Shown here: positions 1-5,911 of the stretch, piece by piece
How the letters are laid out: every line of letters starts with the position of its first letter
Numbering within the stretch: the first letter of the stretch is position 1
Assembly: GCA_050942995.1 (NCBI GenBank)
Contig: JBMNOI010000103.1
Coordinates: 1-13,558 of the forward strand
Reading direction: 5' to 3'
Origin: JBMNOI01 sp050942995
GTDB lineage: Bacteria > Chloroflexota > Anaerolineae > UBA1429
DNA: 13,558 nucleotides
Translations under genes and position numbers: made by a program
The notes under the pieces: model-generated
Told to the model about the DNA's origin: nothing
The model's input: the letters and a program-made list of their open reading frames with translations, nothing else
Databases searched by the model: none

Positions 1-197
1 TCCTCTTCCAGATTCTGCTTCTCGCGCTCCATCTCGGCGATATCGCTCTCCAGGCGGTCGCGCCAGGCACGCAACTGGTACGATTCCACCGACTTGGTGG
101 CAAAGGCTACCATGAAAAATAGCGCCAGGGTGAACGTCATAACGCCGACGATCTGGGCAGCGCTGACATTGCGTGTTGTGGGAATATGGTCGCTCAT
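1..197 (-). CDS. Septum formation initiator (FtsB/DivIC-like) protein, 3' end cut by window edge
   Basis: Reading leftward from ATG 197 gives 65 codons and no stop before the window edge, so only the N-terminus is visible. It starts MSDHIPTTRNVSAAQIVG. A single hydrophobic segment (about residues 14-34, rich in Val, Phe, Leu and Ala) is followed by a charged stretch (residues about 39-65, with ESYQLRAWRDRLESDIAEME) that looks like a coiled coil. A short cytoplasmic tail, one membrane helix and an outside coiled coil is the layout of FtsB/DivIC, which bridges other divisome proteins during septation. The SD GAGGTGA lies just upstream and a promoter is 17-45 bp from the start. The gene diverges from the L25 gene. 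A generic single-pass coiled-coil protein cannot be excluded, because the rest of the protein is missing. Confidence 0.7.
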   Translation of the reverse strand, partial: MSDHIPTTRNVSAAQIVGVMTFTLALFFMVAFATKSVESYQLRAWRDRLESDIAEMEREKQNLEE

Positions 198-213
198 CCC
201 TCACCTCGGCCCC

Positions 214-242
214 ATATTACTCCAGCCGGCTCGGGGCGTCAA
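214..242 (-). promoter_or_regulatory. Promoter for the septum-initiator gene
   Basis: On the minus strand TTGACG (complement of 237-242), a 17-bp spacer and TAATAT (complement of 214-219) form a sigma-70-type promoter. Transcription should begin near 207, giving a very short leader that starts at about the SD GAGGTGA. The -35 matches five of six consensus bases and the -10 four of six. Confidence 0.55.
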
Positions 243-323
243 CTCATTCGCAGCCGGCGCGGGCAGAGTTCAACCCCCTTCTGAAAGTGGCGATATCGGG
301 GCGTCGGGCGCAGGGCGCTGCAT

Positions 324-352
324 TTGACGCCCCGGCCCCTTGCGGTTATAAT
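324..352 (+). promoter_or_regulatory. Strong promoter for the L25 gene
   Basis: TTGACG (324-329), a 17-bp spacer and a perfect TATAAT (347-352) make an almost ideal sigma-70-type promoter. Transcription should start near 359, leaving a leader of about 120 nt before the L25 start at 479. The promoter points away from the septum-gene promoter, and the two -35 boxes are about 80 bp apart. A leader of this length leaves room for translational control, though I see no obvious structure in it. Confidence 0.7.
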
Positions 353-478
353 TCTTAATTCGTAGGCCAGACTACACCGATGCCGTTTTTTCGGGGCTGT
401 GTATCGTTCATGGCCCGCGTGACGACCATGCGATGGCATCTGGATGTTGAGTATTTGAATGGAGGATGGTACAAGGCC

Positions 479-1147
479 ATGGCAAGCAACCGGTATACGG
501 TTACGGCCCAAACTCGCGACGGTGGAACCAGGGCCAGAGCGCTGCGACGCCAGCAGATGGTTCCCGGTGTAGTGTACGGGCGCGATTTTGAACCGCGACA
601 AGTCCAGTTTCCCTACCTTACGATCGAACGACTCATTCAGCGCGCCGGCACCAGCAGCATCATCGGGCTCTCGATCGAGGGCGAGCCCGAGCCCTACATG
701 GCGCTGATTCGTGCCGTCCAGCGCGATCCGGTCACCGACCGCATCATGCATGTGGATTTTTACCGCGTGGTAGCCGGGCAGACTATTCGCAGCAGCGTGC
801 CGGTGGTCCAGGAGGGCGAATCGCCCATCGCCGCTGCCGATATGGCCACCATCACCCAGTTGCTGGATGCGGTCGAAGTCGAGTGTCTCCCCGCCGACAT
901 GCCCCAGAGCATTGTGGTGGACATCAGCGGCCTGACCGAGCTGAGCGACCGCATCACCGCCGCCGACCTCGTGGTGCCCGAGAATGTGCGTATCCTGACG
1001 CCTCCTGATACCGAGATCATTCAGGTAACCGCGCTGCGGGCTGAGGAAGAGGAAGAGGTTGCCGAGGTGGAGGAAGGCGCCGAGGTCGAGGCAGGAGCCG
1101 AAGCCGAAGCGGGCGGTGCCGAGGCGGAGGAAGGCGCCGAGTCCTAG
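479..1147 (+). CDS. rplY: Large-subunit ribosomal protein bL25 (TL5/CTC type)
   Basis: This 222-residue protein binds 5S rRNA in the central protuberance of the 50S subunit. The N-terminal 5S-binding beta-barrel (about residues 5-95) shows RRQQMVPGVVYG (24-34) and MHVDFYRV (90-97), both hallmarks of the family. The second, CTC-type domain spans about 98-186. Residues 188-222 form a Glu/Ala/Gly tail such as many long L25 proteins carry. The frame is open back to an ATG at 380, but family alignment puts the start at MASNRYTV. GGAGG at 461-465 lies 13 nt before ATG 479, a rather long spacing. It has its own promoter and a terminator after it, so it is probably monocistronic. Confidence 0.93.
   Translation: MASNRYTVTAQTRDGGTRARALRRQQMVPGVVYGRDFEPRQVQFPYLTIERLIQRAGTSSIIGLSIEGEPEPYMALIRAVQRDPVTDRIMHVDFYRVVAGQTIRSSVPVVQEGESPIAAADMATITQLLDAVEVECLPADMPQSIVVDISGLTELSDRITAADLVVPENVRILTPPDTEIIQVTALRAEEEEEVAEVEEGAEVEAGAEAEAGGAEAEEGAES
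1061..1141 (+). repeat. In-frame 24-bp direct repeat in the acidic tail of L25
   Basis: Bases 1061-1084 and 1118-1141 are identical except for one T/C change, and they lie 57 bp (19 codons) apart in the same reading frame. Both copies encode an Ala-Glu-(Val/Ala)-Glu-Glu-Gly-Ala-Glu block. The layout suggests tail growth by duplication or slippage. Confidence 0.75.
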
Positions 1148-1183
1148 CGCTTCGGGCGGGCAATTACCGCATTTTGCATCAAA

Positions 1184-1225
1184 AAACCCCGGGGCTGGCC
1201 TGCGCCACAGCCCGGGGTTTCTTTT
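1184..1225 (+). terminator. Rho-independent terminator after L25
   Basis: AAACCCCGGGGCTG (1184-1197) pairs with CAGCCCGGGGTTT (1208-1220), with one bulged base and a loop of about 10 nt, followed by CTTTT. A run of A on the left arm means it could also work on the minus strand and stop read-through from the RRM gene. Confidence 0.85.
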
Positions 1226-1484
1226 GTTCATTTATCGAGCCGCACAGGGGCAACCACCGGATCGTAGCCTGTTGCGAAAGCAAAGCGTCTCATACCACCG
1301 GCAAAACGCCTCACCGACACGGGGATCTCCCCACGTTATAACCGGTCCCGGCCCCGTACCGACGAACGTGCCTAACAACAGATGATGCGGCAACCCTGCC
1401 CGAAAAGCATCACGACGGGCAGCGGCCCAAACCTTTGTTGCAGAAGTTGCGCCTTAAAAAGGCGCGTCATCCCCCAAATAGACC
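1226..1484. other. Intergenic spacer between L25 terminator and RRM gene; no gene seen
   Basis: No convincing gene or RNA is visible. Two small inverted repeats lie downstream of the minus-strand RRM gene. One is GCGCC/GGCGC (1449-1453 and 1461-1465) around a TTAAAAA loop. The other is CTGCCCG/CGGGCAG (1396-1402 and 1416-1422) around a 13-nt loop. Either might help end the RRM transcript, but neither is followed by a T-run on the minus strand. Confidence 0.4.
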
Positions 1485-1757
1485 CTAGTGGTCGCCGTAA
1501 GAGCGTGTTGGCCGGGGATTGGCTTCGGCAACTTTGAGCGTGCGCCCACCGACCTGGGCTCCGTTGAGCTGCTGGACGGCCTGCGCTGCGGCGCTTTCCT
1601 CCTCCATCTCAACAAAGCCAAAGCCTCTGGAGCGACCTGTCTCGCGGTCGATGATGATGGCCGCATTCAGCACAGTGCCCACCTGTGCGAAAATGTCCAG
1701 AAGCTCCTCTTCGGACATGCGGTAAGGCAGGTTGCCCACGTACAGTCTCTTCCCCAT
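1485..1757 (-). CDS. Small RRM-domain RNA-binding protein
   Basis: This 90-residue protein is essentially one RNA recognition motif. RNP2 is LYVGNL (5-10) and RNP1 is RGFGFVEM (44-51), with the conserved aromatic residues that stack on RNA bases. The tail (about 80-90, PRPTRSYGDH) is short and lacks the Gly-rich extension seen in cyanobacterial and eukaryotic relatives. Such stand-alone bacterial RRM proteins bind single-stranded RNA and are often cold- or stress-induced. The start is set by MGKRLYVGNL and a strong SD (GGAGGG, complement of 1766-1771) 8 nt upstream. The frame stays open for another 80 codons to an ATG at 1997, but that stretch does not look like RRM protein. The gene has its own promoter at 2003-2031. 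Confidence 0.92.
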   Translation of the reverse strand: MGKRLYVGNLPYRMSEEELLDIFAQVGTVLNAAIIIDRETGRSRGFGFVEMEEESAAAQAVQQLNGAQVGGRTLKVAEANPRPTRSYGDH

Positions 1758-1997
1758 TGTGCCGTCCCTCCACGTTGATGAGAACTTTGAGAATACTGTG
1801 CGGCGCTCTACGCCCCGATCTAGAAGAAGGCCTTGAGAGACCAGCTCCTCCGATACTTGGTGGACGACCTGACCTTTCGTCACCATCGACGACTCACATT
1901 GCCGGACGGGGAAGAAGGTCAAAACGCCGGGCGACCGATGACCGGCCCGGCTCACAGCGCAAACGGGCAATACACTGCCAAAGGTCCGTCCATACAT
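1758..1997 (-). promoter_or_regulatory. Long 5' leader of the RRM gene with a GC-rich hairpin
   Basis: The stretch between the predicted transcription start (about 1996-1998) and the RRM start codon (1757) is about 240 nt. Near its 5' end GCCGGGC (1926-1932) can pair with GCCCGGC (1945-1951) across a 12-nt loop. The same stretch is open in frame with the RRM gene from an ATG at 1995-1997, which lies almost exactly at the predicted transcript start. It is therefore either an untranslated regulatory leader, as in cold-shock genes, or the coding part of a longer leaderless product. I favour the leader. Confidence 0.5.
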
Positions 1998-2002
1998 TGG
2001 TT

Positions 2003-2031
2003 ATTGTATCATGCTTTATTGGCAGAGTCAA
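2003..2031 (-). promoter_or_regulatory. Strong promoter for the RRM gene
   Basis: On the minus strand TTGACT (complement of 2026-2031), a 17-bp spacer and TACAAT (complement of 2003-2008) each match five of six consensus bases. No closer promoter of similar quality is visible upstream of the RRM start. Bases 2032-2162, between this promoter and the MFS stop, hold nothing I can name. Confidence 0.65.
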
Positions 2032-2162
2032 TAGGTTTTTCCATATCCCTATCCGTCCGCCGGTACACCTCACGGGTTCTCGTGCCCCAGAGTCTATCCT
2101 ATTGATCTATCGCATATAATCTGCGCTGATCCATTGCGATTCGACGGAACAGGCTCTCGCCT

Positions 2163-3449
2163 CTAGTCCAACGGCTCGGTATCCGCGACCAACGGCGCCG
2201 GTTCGTGCCCCTCATGATGACGGAACAATGCCATCGCCGGCAACAACAGCATGCCCGATGCCAGCATCGAGGCCCGCAGTGACACCATCATGCCCAACAG
2301 CCCGATGACCGGCCCACCGGCGACCTGTCCCAGCGAATTGGCCTGCCCGCTGATGGAAAACACCGTCGCGCGCACATCCGAATCGATATGGCGATTCAGC
2401 CACGCCGTATAAACCGGATCGAACACCGTGCCGGCAACGGATCGCCCCCAAAACGCCACCAGCGCCGGCCAGAAATGGCCGGTCAGGCCAAACCCGATGG
2501 TGCAGAGCGCCGAAACGATCGTCGAGCCCTTGAGTGCCCGCAGTGCCGTACGCGAATCGGTCATGTCGATATAGCGAATGCCCCCCTCTGAGGTCAAAAT
2601 ACCCAGCACGGTGGATATAATGCCGATAATGCCGAACCACACCACCGGCTCCAGCGTGCCCGGCATCGGAAAACGGAATCCGGCCAACAGGTGAGCCTCC
2701 CACAACCGATCGAACCCCTCGCTCTGAATGCCCAGCACCAGGCTCACCAGAATCAGCATCCAGAGCACGGGACGACGATGCACCAGCCCCAGCCCGTCCA
2801 TTAACGATTGGCGCATAGGCCGCCATGGATTGTAGCGTTCCCGACACGGTGTGTCGTCGCCAACCCGACTGGCTGCGGCCGGTCCTCGCCTCACAAAGTT
2901 CGTCTCGGACATGGCCAGAGCCAAAAAACCGGCCAGGAGCATAGAGCCCAGCCCTCCCAGAAACACGGGCAGGCTCAGACGCACAGTGGCCAGAGCCACA
3001 CCGAGCCCCATCCCCACCAGTCCGCCGACGCGGCCCACCTGCCTCATCCGGGCATAGACGCAGCCAAACTGCTCCCCGCCTACCTCATCGGCCAGCCAGG
3101 CCTCCTCGGCCCCGCTGACAAAGGTCCAGCCGACGCCGCGGATAAACTCGGCGGCCAGCACGGCGCCATACACCGGTACCAATCCTTGGATGACGAAACA
3201 GAGGCCCATGAGCAACTCGCCGATGATGATGGAGAGTCTGCGGCTGTATACATCGGCCAGAATCCCCGTAGGTATCTCGAACACAAAGGTGGTGGCCTCG
3301 ACCACGGTGCCCACCAGCACCAGTTGCAGGGGATTCATGCCGATCTCTTGTACATAGTACACCGCCATGATGGTGAACATCATGGACGAGAGTAGCGAAG
3401 CAGATGCCGCCCGAATGAGGACGACACGATACGCGCTCATCTTGTGCAT
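2163..3449 (-). CDS. MFS transporter, probable drug/solute efflux pump
   Basis: This 428-residue integral membrane protein has about 12 hydrophobic segments and a polar loop in the middle (about 182-215), the usual two-halves MFS layout. The loop between helices 2 and 3 carries the motif-A-like EIPTGILADVYSRR (59-71). After it come FIRGVGWTFVSGAEEAWLADE (102-122) and, in the second half, NRHIDSDVRATVFS (352-364), both typical of drug-exporter-like MFS proteins. It probably uses the proton gradient to export a small molecule. The substrate cannot be read from sequence. A second start at residue 4 (ATG at 3440) is possible, and neither start has a clear SD. It is transcribed away from the nucleotidyltransferase gene, across a gap of about 390 bp. 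Confidence 0.85.
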   Translation of the reverse strand: MHKMSAYRVVLIRAASASLLSSMMFTIMAVYYVQEIGMNPLQLVLVGTVVEATTFVFEIPTGILADVYSRRLSIIIGELLMGLCFVIQGLVPVYGAVLAAEFIRGVGWTFVSGAEEAWLADEVGGEQFGCVYARMRQVGRVGGLVGMGLGVALATVRLSLPVFLGGLGSMLLAGFLALAMSETNFVRRGPAAASRVGDDTPCRERYNPWRPMRQSLMDGLGLVHRRPVLWMLILVSLVLGIQSEGFDRLWEAHLLAGFRFPMPGTLEPVVWFGIIGIISTVLGILTSEGGIRYIDMTDSRTALRALKGSTIVSALCTIGFGLTGHFWPALVAFWGRSVAGTVFDPVYTAWLNRHIDSDVRATVFSISGQANSLGQVAGGPVIGLLGMMVSLRASMLASGMLLLPAMALFRHHEGHEPAPLVADTEPLD

Positions 3450-3763
3450 GAGGAAATGCCCGCCTTGTTGATGCTGAGTTGAGCAAAAATATCACGGGTC
3501 AAAGTGAGGGATTCCTGTGCGGATAGGCGAGCCGATAAAAGAGAGAGGGCATGCACCCGGCGTCCTGCTCCAGAATAGCCCCGGCGACCGCCGTCAGCGC
3601 AGCGCGTTCTCACTCCCGAATATGAAACAACAACCGGCTTCTGGCAGAGCCATTCTCACGAATACACCCCTGTTGGACAATACAGATGATCATCCCGCCG
3701 CTCTCATTATGGGTTCTTCACAGAGCAAAGCCAAATCAAAGGGAATTCCACCCTATTCTCTTC
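3450..3763. other. Intergenic region between MFS and nucleotidyltransferase genes; no gene supported
   Basis: The frames here are short or depart in style from the known genes, and the stretch is less GC-rich than its neighbours from about 3600 on. A TTGACC box on the minus strand (complement of 3497-3502) could be part of the MFS promoter, but no good -10 lies at the right distance. I see no tRNA, terminator or repeat. Confidence 0.4.
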
Positions 3764-3793
3764 TTGCCCCATCTTCTGGTAACATGCTATACT
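3764..3793 (+). promoter_or_regulatory. Extended -10 promoter for the nucleotidyltransferase gene
   Basis: TTGCCC (3764-3769), an 18-bp spacer and TATACT (3788-3793) preceded by TGC, which makes an extended -10. Transcription should start near 3800 and give a leader of about 40 nt. This also supports the later start codon at 3842, because the frame's first ATG (3686) lies upstream of the promoter. Confidence 0.6.
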
Positions 3794-3841
3794 GTATCGT
3801 GCTGGATTATCTGCCTCTACCATGTGATGGGAAGATTGCCC

Positions 3842-4660
3842 ATGCTTCCATGGCACGAACGAACCGCCCGCGATCTGGTCGCGCTGCTGCGTGACGATCC
3901 CGACGTGCTGGCGCTGGCCGGATACGGCACCATGGCAGATGGAGCCGCCGACCGCTGGAGCGATCTGGACGTGCTGCTGGTGGTGCGGCCTCGTGCGTTG
4001 GCGCGTTACTACCCCTCGCCCGACTGGCTCACGCCGCTGGGCCGCCCGTTTGCTCATGAGGTCTCGCAGGATGGCCTCAAGGCCACGCTGCGCGTCTGCC
4101 TGGATGATTTTCGTCGCCTCGATATCGTCATCACTACCGATGAAGCGTTGAGCCGTCTCGATGAGTGGCCGACGCCGCCCTTCTGGCAGGGGATCCGGCT
4201 GCTGTTCTCGCACTCGGCCGAGGTCGAGGCACTACTGAAGGGGCCCCACCCGCCCCCGGAATTCCATCCGATGCCGCCGCACGAGTTCGAAGCGATGGCC
4301 GATCGCTTCTGGTTCAAGGGCAGCGTCGTCATCGCTAAGGTGATGCGCAACGACCTGCTCATCGGCCTGCATCTGGCGCTGGATATGATGGAAGATTGCC
4401 TGGTGCCGGGGATGATTCTGCGCGACCGGGCTGCGGGCACCACCCACCACCGCCATGGCGGCCCGTACAGCGATGTGGCCAAAGCCATCGATCTGCCCTC
4501 CGACCCCTGCACCGCTCAGTATGCGCCGGATATCGCCGAACGCGCCGCCCTGCTGGTCGACGATCTGGGCGCCCGCTGGTCGGCCGATTACGTCCCACGA
4601 GGCGAGATATTCAGACGCTGGTTGAACGAGGCCCGCGCCGCACTCGGTGACGCGCCCTGA
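3842..4660 (+). CDS. Nucleotidyltransferase related to aminoglycoside 6-adenylyltransferases
   Basis: This 272-residue protein has the active-site pattern of the Pol-beta nucleotidyltransferase fold. GYGTMADG (27-34) is followed by SDLDVLLV (40-47), giving the two metal-binding Asp residues D41 and D43, and RRLDIVIT (92-98) gives the third, D94. Length and layout fit the ANT(6)/AadK group, which adenylates streptomycin-like drugs. The usual Gly-Ser of the nucleotide loop is Gly-Tyr here, so activity or substrate may differ. The C-terminal half is mainly helical and has a WFKGSVVIAKVMRNDLL stretch (about 212-228). The start at 3842 is chosen because GGGAAGA (3829-3835) sits 6 nt upstream and the promoter lies after the earlier ATG at 3686. 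ATG 3827 is an alternative. Resistance is an inference only. Confidence 0.72.
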   Translation: MLPWHERTARDLVALLRDDPDVLALAGYGTMADGAADRWSDLDVLLVVRPRALARYYPSPDWLTPLGRPFAHEVSQDGLKATLRVCLDDFRRLDIVITTDEALSRLDEWPTPPFWQGIRLLFSHSAEVEALLKGPHPPPEFHPMPPHEFEAMADRFWFKGSVVIAKVMRNDLLIGLHLALDMMEDCLVPGMILRDRAAGTTHHRHGGPYSDVAKAIDLPSDPCTAQYAPDIAERAALLVDDLGARWSADYVPRGEIFRRWLNEARAALGDAP

Positions 4661-4831
4661 ACGCGCCCTCTGCAAAAGCCTCTGTATGCCATTGCCGGTC
4701 CGGCCGATCTGTTTCCCGGCGATACGTCGTTCACGGGCGATCCCGTGCATGAGCCGGAAAGAGCCGGCGGGCTATCGTCTCATCGCCGATGGTCCGCCCG
4801 CCACAGACGAAACACATCTCCGAGGTGAGCC

Positions 4832-5641
4832 ATGTTGAACCGCGACGAACTGATTGCCCTGGTCGAGACCGTGTCCCCTCGCAGGGGCTGGGATTTTTCC
4901 TCCGTGCGCGACGATCGCGCCCCCGTGCCCTGGAATTATGAGGAGGTCGTGCGCCGCTATCTGAGCCCGGATGACACGGTGCTGGATATCGGCACCGGAG
5001 GGGGAGAGCGCTTTCTCAGCCTGTCCGACGCGTATCATCGCGGACTGGGCGTCGATCCGGCGCCCGATATGCTGCGCGTGGCGCGAGAAAACGCCGCCGC
5101 GCTGAGCATCGAGCATGTATCCTTTGCCGCCATGTCGGCCGAGCGGCTGGAGCTCGACGCCGACACCTTTGATGTGGTTCTGAACCGCCACGCCAACCTC
5201 TGCGCCGCCGAGGTGATGCGTGTGCTGCGCCCGGGCGGGGTGTTTATCACCCAACAGGTGGGCGCCCGTAACCTGGGGAATATCTGCGCCCTCTTTGGCT
5301 GTGGTCCGGGGGGCGAGTACGATCCGCCCCAGCCGCCCATCGCTACTATCGCCGATGAATTCCGCAGACTGGGGGGCCGGGTGCTTTGCACCGCCGAATA
5401 CGATGTCGACTATGACTTTCTCGACGTTCAGTCGCTCCTGTTTCTGCTGCAGGGCGTCGGCATCCCCACCGACTTTGATATCACCCGGCACTGGCCCCAG
5501 GTGGTCGAGATCATCACTCGCTATGCGGTGCCCGGCGATGATGTCGGCATAGCCGGAGCCGGTGACTCCGGCTATACCGGAGTCACCCGAATCCGCTCCA
5601 ACGAGCACCGGGAGTTGCTCATCGTGAAAAAGGAAGGCTGA
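4832..5641 (+). CDS. Class I SAM-dependent methyltransferase
   Basis: This 269-residue cytoplasmic enzyme transfers a methyl group from S-adenosylmethionine. Motif I is TVLDIGTGGGERFL (49-62), the acidic residue that holds the SAM ribose is in GVDPAPDML (73-81, D75), and FDVVLNRH (113-120) and VLRPGGVFIT (131-140) complete a Methyltransf_11-type Rossmann fold. NRHANLCAAEVMRVLRPGG recalls a family of uncharacterised small-molecule methyltransferases. The SD GAGGTG ends 4 nt before ATG 4832. It lies 171 bp after the nucleotidyltransferase gene on the same strand, and no promoter stands out between them, so co-transcription is possible. Residues about 240-252 (IAGAGDSGYTGVT) are encoded by overlapping palindromes and may be an insertion. 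The substrate is unknown. Confidence 0.85.
   Translation: MLNRDELIALVETVSPRRGWDFSSVRDDRAPVPWNYEEVVRRYLSPDDTVLDIGTGGGERFLSLSDAYHRGLGVDPAPDMLRVARENAAALSIEHVSFAAMSAERLELDADTFDVVLNRHANLCAAEVMRVLRPGGVFITQQVGARNLGNICALFGCGPGGEYDPPQPPIATIADEFRRLGGRVLCTAEYDVDYDFLDVQSLLFLLQGVGIPTDFDITRHWPQVVEIITRYAVPGDDVGIAGAGDSGYTGVTRIRSNEHRELLIVKKEG
5549..5587 (+). repeat. Two overlapping perfect inverted repeats inside the methyltransferase gene
   Basis: ATAGCCGGAG (5549-5558) pairs perfectly with CTCCGGCTAT (5566-5575) across a 7-nt loop. GGTGACTCCGG (5561-5571) pairs perfectly with CCGGAGTCACC (5577-5587) across a 5-nt loop. The two stems (10 and 11 bp) share the central arm, so only one can form at a time. No T-run follows. 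The three-armed structure looks like a switch or a small mobile palindromic unit and lies in the coding frame. Confidence 0.85.
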
Positions 5642-5823
5642 CCGCTGGACCCATTATATCGTTCGGGTGCACGAGCGCCCGCTACCCACGATACGCTCAT
5701 CGCGTCATAATGCCCACCGGTATATGATTCGACAGAATTGCCATACACCGTAATGAACCTCGGGCGATGCGAGTGTTCGGAATCGGTTACCGGTGCGCTG
5801 TCGGGAATAGCCTGCCGTCCCAT
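5572..5823 (-). CDS. Doubtful small ORF, unrecognised (83 residues)
   Basis: An ATG at 5823 opens an 83-codon frame starting MGRQAIPDSAPVTDSEHS, with GGAGG (complement of 5832-5836) 8 nt upstream. It has no domain, signal peptide or membrane segment that I recognise. It overlaps the last 70 bp of the methyltransferase gene on the opposite strand, and its stop lies inside the palindromes there. On the minus strand TGATATAAA (complement of about 5868-5876) could act as an extended -10, making the ORF divergent from the DUF3795 gene. The good SD is the main argument for it. The antisense overlap and lack of family features argue against it. Its first in-frame ATG (5856) has no SD. Confidence 0.25.
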   Translation of the reverse strand: MGRQAIPDSAPVTDSEHSHRPRFITVYGNSVESYTGGHYDAMSVSWVAGARAPERYNGSSGQPSFFTMSNSRCSLERIRVTPV

Positions 5824-5839
5824 ATCATCATCCTCCGTT

Positions 5840-5868
5840 TTGATCGACAGCGCCATTGTTGGTATATT
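5840..5868 (+). promoter_or_regulatory. Promoter for the DUF3795 gene
   Basis: TTGATC (5840-5845), a 17-bp spacer and TATATT (5863-5868) give a start near 5875 and a leader of about 37 nt. The surrounding sequence is unusually AT-rich for this window, which also favours promoter melting. Confidence 0.55.
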
Positions 5869-5879
5869 TTATATCATTT

Positions 5880-5892
5880 CTAATTAAATTAG
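5880..5892. promoter_or_regulatory. Operator-like palindrome CTAATTAAATTAG
   Basis: A perfect 6-bp inverted repeat around one central A lies between the predicted transcription start (about 5875) and the SD (5899-5905) of the DUF3795 gene. A dimeric repressor bound here would block the gene, and perhaps the divergent minus-strand frame too. It could also be chance in an AT-rich stretch. Confidence 0.35.
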
Positions 5893-5911
5893 TTCTCTGG
5901 GGAGGTTCTGC

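Noticed and set aside
239..1231. A 330-codon minus-strand frame across the L25 gene
   Set aside because: It is antisense to a clear ribosomal protein gene, has no family features, and is expected in GC-rich DNA where the mirrored codon pattern avoids stops.
1396..1465. Inverted repeats downstream of the RRM gene as a rho-independent terminator
   Set aside because: Stems are short (5 and 7 bp) and no T-run follows on the minus strand, so I list them only as weak structures.
2808..3395. A 195-codon plus-strand frame opposite the MFS gene
   Set aside because: It is His/Gln/Gly-rich with no domain and lies wholly under the transporter gene, so it is a shadow frame.
3517..3894. A 125-codon plus-strand frame in the gap before the nucleotidyltransferase gene
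   Set aside because: It runs through the predicted promoter into the nucleotidyltransferase gene in another frame, lacks an SD and resembles nothing known.
5549..5587. The methyltransferase palindromes as an ordinary terminator
   Set aside because: They lie inside the coding sequence, about 55 bp before the stop codon, and neither strand has a following T-run.
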